From Phytoactinopolyspora halotolerans (GTDB lineage Bacteria; Actinomycetota; Actinomycetes; Jiangellales; Jiangellaceae), in contig NZ_JAAGOA010000014.1 in NCBI RefSeq assembly GCF_010550675.1, positions 149,673-213,672 of the forward strand: a DNA stretch of 64,000 bases. Reading direction: 5' to 3'. The notes under the pieces were generated by a model that saw nothing but the letters and a program-made list of their open reading frames with translations, made no database searches and had not been told where the DNA came from. Each line of letters starts with the position of its first letter. Position 1 is the stretch's first letter. Below are positions 33,646-40,608 of this stretch, piece after piece. The position numbers and the translations under genes are program-made.

Positions 33646-34974
33646 TCAGACGGTACGGGGGCGGCCCGCCAGAGCGCCAGCGATGATCTGGATGACCAGG
33701 ACCGCCGTCAGGAGGGTCAGGGGGGTATTCCAGTCCCCTGTGGACTCGTGGAGGAAACCGAAGAAGAAGGGACCTGTCGCGGCGATGAGGTAACCGACGC
33801 CTTGGGCCATGCCGGAGAGCTTCGCGGTCACCTCGGTGGTGCGGGTGCGCAGTGCGATGACGACCAGGGCAAGGGAGAAGACGCTCATCCCCAGGCCGAG
33901 GAGGATTGACCAGAGGAGGGGCGCGGCGCCTGGGGCGGTGATGAGGCCGGTGAGGCCTGCGAGGCCGGAGGCGCCGAGGGCGATGATCCAGCCGCTTTGG
34001 CTGCTCTGGCGGACGGCCATGGGTGGAATCAGAAGGCTGATGGGGACGGCGATGAGCGACAAGAGGGCCAGGAGTAGGCCGGACTCGCCGCGGGAGACGC
34101 CCGCGTCCATAAGGACCTGGGGCAGCCAGCCGATGATGACGAAGGCGATCATGGCTTGGAGGCCGAAGAAGACAGTAATAGTCCACGCCAGCCGACTGCG
34201 GAACAGGGAATCGGCTGTTGCAGGTTGCTCGGAGTGGGATCCGGGCGGGTTTGCCGTGCAGTGGGGCGGCTTCGGCGCTAGACGTTGAGGTGACTGCGGC
34301 GAAGACGGCGAGGTCGGTCGATTTGGCGGAGCCGGGCTCGTTGGCCCGGAAAGCAAGGAGGTGGCGCTGGCCGCTTCGGCCTGGAGGACGAGGGTGTTGC
34401 GGGAAGCGGGAAGCCATACGGTCAGGGCGATGAGGGCAAGGACCGCCCAGAATGCCAGGGCGGGGCGCCAGCCGGCGAAGGCATCGGCCAAGGGCGAGGT
34501 CAAGGCGAAGCCCAGGACCGCACCGAACTGCAGGGCCGCCGTGTAGGCGCCCGTCATCGTTCCCACGCGGGACGGGTACGCGCCCTTGACCACCGCTGGC
34601 ATCAGCACGGCGATGAGCGAGATGCCCGCGGCTGCCAGCAATGTCGCACCCAGCACGACGAACGGGCCGCCCATCGCGCGCAGCACGAGGCCCACTGCCA
34701 CCAGCCCCAGCCCCAGCCAGATCACCGCGCGCATCCCCGCCCGCCGCGCCAGCGCGGGGGCCAACAGACCACCGAAGGCGAAACACAGTACGGGGATCGT
34801 GGTCAGTAGACCGGCCCACGAATCGGACGTGCCAAGGGTCGACTGAACGCGGTCCAGAACGGGGCCGACGCTGGTGATGGCCGGGCGCAGGTTCATGGCC
34901 GTTAATATCACGGCGACGGCCATGAACACGCCTGCGTCGGACCGTGTCGCGGTGGGCTGGTCGGGCACGGACAT
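33646..34974 (-). CDS. MFS transporter, CynX/NimT type
   Basis: About 442 aa from ATG 34974. Twelve hydrophobic segments, the first being FMAVAVILTAMNLRPAITSV, whose NLRPA signature is typical of the CynX/NimT branch. A long hydrophilic Pro/Ser-rich loop (about 190-240) separates the two halves. Members export or import anions such as cyanate, nitroimidazoles or tetracenomycin. Substrate unknown. Not obviously linked to neighbours. Confidence 0.88.
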   Translation of the reverse strand: MSVPDQPTATRSDAGVFMAVAVILTAMNLRPAITSVGPVLDRVQSTLGTSDSWAGLLTTIPVLCFAFGGLLAPALARRAGMRAVIWLGLGLVAVGLVLRAMGGPFVVLGATLLAAAGISLIAVLMPAVVKGAYPSRVGTMTGAYTAALQFGAVLGFALTSPLADAFAGWRPALAFWAVLALIALTVWLPASRNTLVLQAEAASATSLLSGPTSPAPPNRPTSPSSPQSPQRLAPKPPHCTANPPGSHSEQPATADSLFRSRLAWTITVFFGLQAMIAFVIIGWLPQVLMDAGVSRGESGLLLALLSLIAVPISLLIPPMAVRQSSQSGWIIALGASGLAGLTGLITAPGAAPLLWSILLGLGMSVFSLALVVIALRTRTTEVTAKLSGMAQGVGYLIAATGPFFFGFLHESTGDWNTPLTLLTAVLVIQIIAGALAGRPRTV

Positions 34975-35079
34975 GATCAGCCAATATTGCACATGTGGCT
35001 GACGGTCAGCCGGAGGCGTCCACACGGTTTTGTCGTGCCGATATCGTGGTCGCGGATGCTCGCCTGCACCATTAGGAGT

Positions 35080-36003
35080 TCACAAGGTCCCTTGGCTGAG
35101 TTCGGCGGCAGTCGCGACCCAGCCTTCGCGGGCACTGGGATAGCGGGCTGACCAGCCGGTGGCGGTGCGGAACCGGGCATTGCTCACGCGTAGGGACCGA
35201 GTGAGAGAAGTGAGCCGGTCACCGAACAACAGGCCGGCCCGTCCCGGTATCCGTACCCACGGGGTCGCATATGCAGCCTGGGCGAGCGCGTCGGCATATT
35301 CGCGTTTGGTCAGTGGTTCGTCATCGACGACATTGAAGACGCCGGTGGGGGCGCGCAAGGCTGCGGTGACGGCGGTGGCCGCGTCGGTGAGATGGATCGA
35401 GGAAAGGAAGCTCTCTGGCGGGCCCAAGACTAGCCCGACGTGTCGGCGCGCCTGGGCGAACATGTGCTCACTATGGCGGGCACCCGGGCCATAGAACAGC
35501 CCGAAGCGTAATACGATCGCGGTTCCGCCTGTTTCGGCGAATCGATGGGCATTGGCCTCGGCGGCGTGGTTGCCGGTTGCGGCCGGATAGTGGTCGACGG
35601 GGGCGTCCTCATCGATCCAGGCGGACCCGTTGTCGCGGTAGAGCATGGCCACCGATTCTTGTACCACCCGCTCGACGCCGGCGGCCAGCGCGGCATCGAC
35701 CACCGCTGTGGATCCGTCGATGCGTACCCGCTCGGTGGCCCGCCACGCTCGCCGGATCATGAAGCGGGTCATCGACGGCATCGCCGTGGCCAGATTGAGC
35801 ACGGCGTCATGCCCAGCGAACGCCGCCGCGAGCGCCGACGAGTCGAACAGCGACACCGTGACTGGGGTGGCACCTTGGGCTGCCAGCACGGCGGCCTTCT
35901 CTGGTGTGCGGGCCAGCGCGGTCACGGTGTGACCGGCGTGCAGCAGTGCCGGGACTGTATGTCCACCGATCGCACCGGTCCCGCCCGTCACGAACACCCG
36001 CAT
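35080..36003 (-). CDS. NAD-dependent epimerase/dehydratase-family protein
   Basis: 307 aa; ATG 36003 begins MRVFVTGGTGAIGGHTVPAL, the Rossmann GxxGxxG, so the longer frame is excluded. The SDR-type core continues with VLNLATAMPSMTRFMI, ERVVQESVAMLY and RFGLFYGPGARHSEHM. The classical YxxxK is not clear, as in many atypical SDRs. Function unknown. Followed at 105 nt by the MFS transporter on the same strand. Confidence 0.85.
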   Translation of the reverse strand: MRVFVTGGTGAIGGHTVPALLHAGHTVTALARTPEKAAVLAAQGATPVTVSLFDSSALAAAFAGHDAVLNLATAMPSMTRFMIRRAWRATERVRIDGSTAVVDAALAAGVERVVQESVAMLYRDNGSAWIDEDAPVDHYPAATGNHAAEANAHRFAETGGTAIVLRFGLFYGPGARHSEHMFAQARRHVGLVLGPPESFLSSIHLTDAATAVTAALRAPTGVFNVVDDEPLTKREYADALAQAAYATPWVRIPGRAGLLFGDRLTSLTRSLRVSNARFRTATGWSARYPSAREGWVATAAELSQGTL

Positions 36004-36164
36004 GCCGGGGAATGTAGTCCACTCTGGCCGAGCAATGCCATGAACGCCCTGAGTTCCGTTCCGCGCGTGCGTCGAGCTGTGGCGTCCGGCCGTCCAGCCG
36101 CATGCTGACATCCGATTGGGCATGGGACCTCATCGCGTTGAAGCTGCTGGCGCGGGGCGACGAG

Positions 36165-36345
36165 CGTCGGCCGACGAGGCCGGCTGGACGATCAGCACCG
36201 AGTACGACGAAAGAGATCTGGCCAGGGGTGGTGACGACGCGTTCGGTGGAGTCGTCGAAGAGCTTCACGTATGACGATGCCGGGCAGCTGACCAGCTTCA
36301 CCGGCGCCGCTGGCAACACGAGCCTGACCTCTGGCGACAACGGTC
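36165..36345 (+). pseudogene. RHS/YD-repeat protein fragment
   Basis: Two overlapping frames hold RHS repeat units: EAGWTISTEYDERDLARGG near 36175-36232, then, after a frame change, KSFTYDDAGQLTSFTGAAGN near 36264-36323. Neither has a start or continues. RHS proteins carry polymorphic toxins; only this short piece remains in the window. Confidence 0.65.
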
Positions 36346-36558
36346 GATTGCACGCTCACCATGCGCCACAGCTTCGGTGATCCATGTGATCTTCGTATCA
36401 ATGACGTGTCAAGCTTCGCTGACTTGTTGCCGGCCATCGGCGGGTCCTGCTTGCTGGCAGGATATTCGGGCAGGTCCGACCACATGGCGGGCTTACGTCG
36501 TCGATCCGCGGCGGGTCGGACATCCACGGTGCACGGACGTGACCGTAAAATCACCCGG

Positions 36559-37824
36559 GTGTCTCTAGCCTTGCCAGCATTCGCCCTGTCCCGCCGTCGC
36601 CTCATGGGCGCCGTCGTGCTGGCTGTCGGTGGTTTGACCGTCGGGGCGACAGCCGCTGCGGCAGAGGCGGCCGACGACGGGCCGGTGCGCGTCGCGACGG
36701 TCGATGAGATGATCGACCGATTGCGTGATGATCCGATTCTCGTGCAGCCGTCGATGGGTATGGGAGATTCGGCGCTGGCCCATGATGTGCTCACCGAGGC
36801 CGCTTCGGGCGCGGAGTTGCCGGTCTACGTGGTGTTGGCCCAGATGCCGGAGGAACTGGCGGATGGCGAACGGCCCGGCGAGCAGGTGGCCGTGCTCCTC
36901 CGGGACGAGCTTGGCGACGGTGTCTACCACGTAGAGTTCCTGGGAGAGTCGTCGTACACGGGAGTCTGGGGCGCTCCGGATGAATACGATTTCCGCGACG
37001 CGTATATCGCATTGCGGAACGCGGAAGAGAACGGACCGGGCGAGTACCCACGGGCCTCGGCACTGTTCGAGGCGGCCGTCGTGGCGCATGCCGCCGCCAG
37101 CCCCGGTCAGGAGCTGCCACAGTCTGTGGTCGACGACTATGCGAGCCGGCCGTGGGCGTTCATTCCCGAGTCGACCACGTCCATGGCCGACGCCAAGGCC
37201 ACCCGCTGGGTCGCCACCCTGGCCACCGTCATCGGCGTATTGATCGCCGGGATCATCGTCACGCTGGGTGTGGTGCGAGCGAAGCCGCTGAAGACGAAGG
37301 CCGGGGTTCCGGCTCGCCGGTCCGCCCACGAGACGGTGCCGGAACAGATGGCGGACCGGGCGAGGAAGCGCCTGGCCAGCGCGCGTCGACGTTTCGAGGC
37401 GCTGCCGGGTACGGAGCTGACCGCGGACCCGGGCGAGAAGGCGGCAAGGGCGATCGACGCCGCCGAGCGCGTCCTGGACACTGGCGACGAGCTCGACGCG
37501 GTCGGTGCCTATGTGCTGGCGTTGATCGCCGACCGTGAAGTGGACCGTGTGAAAAGGCCTGAGCGTCCCGCCTTCCGGCCATGTTTCATCAACCCGCTGC
37601 ACGGAGAGTCGCATGACACCGTGCGTGTGGGTGGATCGTCGATCGACGCGCCTGTGTGTTCGACGTGCGGCCGGCAGCAGGGCGCGTTTCTGTCGGTCCG
37701 CAAGGGCATCCGGGGGTGGGCGCCCTACGTTGAGACCGACACCGTCTGGGCGTGGACGGGCTATGGCGCGCTCGTCGGCGATCTCGCCGATCAGGTCTTG
37801 GCGGATCGGGGCGTGCGTCGATGA
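36559..37824 (+). CDS. membrane-anchored protein with CFxNPLHG C-terminal domain (operon gene 1)
   Basis: 421 aa from GTG 36559. TAAAAT at 36544-36549 leaves 9 nt to the start, suggesting a leaderless transcript. A signal segment (SRRRLMGAVVLAVGGLTVG, about 11-33) precedes an extracytoplasmic domain (about 40-215, with ELPVYVVLAQMPEELADG). Then comes a membrane helix (217-238) and a cytoplasmic part with a helical region (RKRLASARRRFEALPG) and a Cys-containing end: PCFINPLHG (Cys342), CSTC (367-370) and VWAWTGYGALVGDLADQVLA. The end matches gene 3 of the operon; the outer domain resembles genes 2 and 3 weakly. I do not recognise the family; a TPM-like fold for the outer domain is possible. 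Overlaps gene 2 by 4 nt. Confidence 0.75.
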   Translation: MSLALPAFALSRRRLMGAVVLAVGGLTVGATAAAAEAADDGPVRVATVDEMIDRLRDDPILVQPSMGMGDSALAHDVLTEAASGAELPVYVVLAQMPEELADGERPGEQVAVLLRDELGDGVYHVEFLGESSYTGVWGAPDEYDFRDAYIALRNAEENGPGEYPRASALFEAAVVAHAAASPGQELPQSVVDDYASRPWAFIPESTTSMADAKATRWVATLATVIGVLIAGIIVTLGVVRAKPLKTKAGVPARRSAHETVPEQMADRARKRLASARRRFEALPGTELTADPGEKAARAIDAAERVLDTGDELDAVGAYVLALIADREVDRVKRPERPAFRPCFINPLHGESHDTVRVGGSSIDAPVCSTCGRQQGAFLSVRKGIRGWAPYVETDTVWAWTGYGALVGDLADQVLADRGVRR

Positions 37825-38474
37825 AAAGGCTGATCATAGGCTTGATCGTCACCTTGGTGTGCGCGGGCATCGGCGGTGCCGCGGCCTGGTGGGTCGCCTC
37901 GTCGGGCCTTCCGGCCGAGGTTGATACGACGACGGAGCGGGCTCGGCTGGCCGCCGACGGCCTGAGCGAATCGCACGTCTACGTCGACCCCAGTGTCGAA
38001 GGCATGTTCAGCGACGAGCAAATCGCCCGGATCGACGAGGCGGCGAATACGTCGGACCCGGAGGTTTTTGTGGTCGTCTGGCCGGAAAGCAGACAGGCCG
38101 GATACGGGCCCAGCAGCGATGTGCTGCGCCAAATCGGCCGGCTTCTGGACCGGCCCGGTGTGTACGTCCAGGTCAGCCCGGGTGACGCGCTGGACAGTGT
38201 GGACGTGGGCATCGACGGGGAGTACTTCTCCATCTACGAGTCGCCGGCTGAGGAATGGTCCAGCAGCCGGGAGACCACACTCCTGCTTGACAAGATCGCG
38301 GAGAACGACGGGCGCGAGTATGAGCTGGGGGAGGACACCGGTAGCGACTACTGGGGCGGTACCGCCGGCACCATCGGCGCCGGCGCGCTGATCGGTTCGT
38401 TCGGCGGTGGGCTAGTCGGCACTATCGCGCTGGTGGGCTGGTTCATCATGCGACGGCGAAGGGCGGGCGTGTGA
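37821..38474 (+). CDS. membrane-anchored paralogue without the Cys domain (operon gene 2)
   Basis: 217 aa. N-terminal membrane helix (LIIGLIVTLVCAGIGGAAAW), then SHVYVDPSVEGMFSDEQIAR at about residue 50, PEVFVVVWPESRQAGYGPSS, and a C-terminal helix (IGAGALIGSFGGGLVGTIAL) before a basic end MRRRRAGV. The VDPxxEGxFxDEQ block and following strand match gene 3 closely. ATG overlaps the gene 1 stop and its own stop overlaps the GTG of gene 3, so all three are translated from one message. Function unknown. Confidence 0.75.
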   Translation: MKRLIIGLIVTLVCAGIGGAAAWWVASSGLPAEVDTTTERARLAADGLSESHVYVDPSVEGMFSDEQIARIDEAANTSDPEVFVVVWPESRQAGYGPSSDVLRQIGRLLDRPGVYVQVSPGDALDSVDVGIDGEYFSIYESPAEEWSSSRETTLLLDKIAENDGREYELGEDTGSDYWGGTAGTIGAGALIGSFGGGLVGTIALVGWFIMRRRRAGV

Positions 38475-39622
38475 GCGAGACGGAGTCTTACGAGCCGGAT
38501 CCGGAGGCGATCGCGGCCGACCTGGCCGACGACGGGGTGCACGTGGACCCGGCACTCGAAGGTGCTTTCACCGACGAGCAGCTGAACGAGATCACCGCCC
38601 TGGCCGCCGATGCGGATCCGGCGGTGTACGTCATCGCGGTGCCGCTGGATCACGGGGCGGATCTGTCCTCCAACCAGCTCGTCACGCTGGTCAACCGGGA
38701 GCTTTCCGAGGACGGGATCTTCTTCGTCTCACGCGGATCGCTCGACTACGGCTGGCGGCTGGACAGCACCAGTTACGGCGAGCGATCCGGCAACGAGGAC
38801 ATGTTCGCCACCGGCGTCGCCGCTGACCGTTACCCGAGCGATCTCGGGCGGCAGGTGACCGATGCCCTGGCGATCTTCACCAGCGGAGACGCGGAGGCGA
38901 TCTACGCCGAGCATTTCCCGGAGCGTTCGGAATCCGGCAGCGCTGAGAACACGGGAACGAGCGAGCCGACCCAGATCCTGGGCATGGATCCGTCCGTCGC
39001 TATCGGCGTGGCTGCCGGGATCGTGGTGGTGGCCGTACTCGCGGGCCTGAGCCGTCGCCGCGTCCGTCGTGGGGAAGTCGCTCTGAAGCGTCGGGCGCTG
39101 CGGCGGATCTCCTCTGCGCAGACCCAGGAATGGCGGCGGCGTGCCGAGGCCGAGAGCGCCGCGCTCGGTGAGCGGATCCGGGAGCTGGAGATCGACCAGC
39201 GCTCCGACAGCGACGCGTGGCGGGCGGCGCTCGACCATTACCAGGCCGCGACCGCCATCCTGGACCGTTCCCAGGACGCTGCCGACTCGGTCGGGGCGAC
39301 GGTGCTCACCCGCCGCGGCGACGACGCCCTCGACCATGCGGTGGCTGGGAAGTCATGGACGCCGACGGTGGCCTGTTTCTTCAACCCCTTGCACGGCCCG
39401 GCGACGACGCAGGCGCCGTGGACGACGGCCGCCGGGATCCGCGAGGTGCCCTGCTGTCGCGCCTGCCGCCGCGACATCGGCAAGCGCCGCGAACCGGAGA
39501 TCCTCGACCTCCCGACCGAGGACACCGTGGTGCACTATATGGACTCCGACGCCGAACCGTGGGCGTCGACAGGTTACGGGGCGCTAGCGCCTGACCTGCT
39601 CGACCGGTTGCGCCGCCGCTGA
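38471..39622 (+). CDS. membrane-anchored protein with CFxNPLHG C-terminal domain (operon gene 3)
   Basis: 383 aa, GTG start overlapping the gene 2 stop. No signal peptide. N-terminal domain DDGVHVDPALEGAFTDEQLN and PAVYVIAVPLDHGADLSSNQ; one membrane helix (PSVAIGVAAGIVVVAVLAGL, about 176-195); a long helical stretch (RRISSAQTQEWRRRAEAESA); then VACFFNPLHGPATTQAPWTT, CCRAC and ASTGYGALAPDLLDRLRRR, matching the gene 1 end. If the outer domain is exported as in genes 1 and 2, insertion must be without a cleaved signal. Family not recognised. Confidence 0.75.
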   Translation: MSETESYEPDPEAIAADLADDGVHVDPALEGAFTDEQLNEITALAADADPAVYVIAVPLDHGADLSSNQLVTLVNRELSEDGIFFVSRGSLDYGWRLDSTSYGERSGNEDMFATGVAADRYPSDLGRQVTDALAIFTSGDAEAIYAEHFPERSESGSAENTGTSEPTQILGMDPSVAIGVAAGIVVVAVLAGLSRRRVRRGEVALKRRALRRISSAQTQEWRRRAEAESAALGERIRELEIDQRSDSDAWRAALDHYQAATAILDRSQDAADSVGATVLTRRGDDALDHAVAGKSWTPTVACFFNPLHGPATTQAPWTTAAGIREVPCCRACRRDIGKRREPEILDLPTEDTVVHYMDSDAEPWASTGYGALAPDLLDRLRRR

Positions 39623-39713
39623 CTCGAGTTCCGCCCGGGCAGGTCCGAGGTCGCCCATTCGACAGGCGCCAATGCCGCCGGGACTTCCGGGCAGCATCTC
39701 CTCCTATGGGTGA

Positions 39714-39833
39714 TTACTGATCAATCGGCATTGAATGGGCTGATCGGCGGGTGAGAAGGTCGTCGTCGTTCAGGTGCTCGCCGAAGAGGGCGTCGTCGGT
39801 CATGATCACGAGGACGTTCGGTCGGTGATCGGA
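39714..39833 (-). pseudogene. N-terminal fragment of a sulfatase
   Basis: The minus strand reads DHRPNVLVIMTDDALFGEHL ... then a stop. RPNVLVIMTDD is the usual first strand of type I sulfatases with the two metal-binding Asp. There is no in-frame start and the rest of the gene is gone. It follows the DUF1961 gene directly, so a second sulfatase probably once belonged to this locus. Confidence 0.6.
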
Positions 39834-39834
39834 C

Positions 39835-40608
39835 TCATGCCGTCCCCTCGCCGTGGACGTCTTGCGTCGCGGGCCCGCGGCCGATCCGCCGGATGAGTAG
39901 GTCGGAGTATTCCCCGATCAGGGGAGCCATCTGGCGGAAGCCGATCTTTCCGTACGTGTGCGGCGGCCCTCCGACCGTACCGTCGTCAAGCCATGTGAAG
40001 CAGGTCAGGTCGTTGATCACCAGGGTGATCGAAGGGCCTCGTTTCACGACGAGCATCCGGTAAGGCGGGTCGGCGTCTATCACTGAAGGAATCGGATCTG
40101 CGCCCTGGGCGACCAGGTGGAAACCGCGGCTTTTCCGCAGATTGCACGTGTGGAATGCGCGCTCGGTGGGTTGTTTTCGCCGAAAGTAGGAGATGTGATA
40201 AGCGTTGATATCGCCACTGTGGTATTGCTGATACGGGCCAGTTCGCCGGGCCAATTCTGGATCGAATATATCTCTACCGTCCACGCCCAGGGCAGCGAAG
40301 AAGAGTATCGCCAGCCCCGGCTCGCGGATAGGCCAGAAATTCCAGCTGATCGCGATGTCGTCCGGAAAATCCAGCGGGCACCACAAGACGATGTTGGCTG
40401 CCTGGCCATCGTCGACGTGTCTGGTGCTTTCCAACCTCATCCGGCCCAGCGGGAAACTGACTGCGCCGTAGCCCTCGAGCGTGAACCCGCCGACGTCGGA
40501 CTCTTTGGCAAGTGCATTCCGATACAACACCTCGCCGAAGCCGTCAGAATAGGGCGCCATCACCAAATCCTTCGACAACATCCGATGGCCCAGGCCAATC
40601 AGTGTCAC
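39835..40608 (-). CDS. DUF1961 (YesU-like) family protein
   Basis: 257 aa from GTG 40608, overlapping the PL8 stop by 4 nt (an ATG at 40581 is possible). Beta-sandwich protein of the DUF1961 family: MLSKDLVMAPYSDGFGEVLY, ANIVLWCPLDFPDDIAISWN, YHISYFRRKQ, SRGFHLVAQGADPIPSV and GGPPHTYGKIGFRQMAPLIG. YesU-like proteins are encoded in rhamnogalacturonan and other uronate-polysaccharide loci and probably act on or bind oligosaccharides. No signal peptide. Last gene of the importer-lyase operon. Confidence 0.85.
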   Translation of the reverse strand: MTLIGLGHRMLSKDLVMAPYSDGFGEVLYRNALAKESDVGGFTLEGYGAVSFPLGRMRLESTRHVDDGQAANIVLWCPLDFPDDIAISWNFWPIREPGLAILFFAALGVDGRDIFDPELARRTGPYQQYHSGDINAYHISYFRRKQPTERAFHTCNLRKSRGFHLVAQGADPIPSVIDADPPYRMLVVKRGPSITLVINDLTCFTWLDDGTVGGPPHTYGKIGFRQMAPLIGEYSDLLIRRIGRGPATQDVHGEGTA

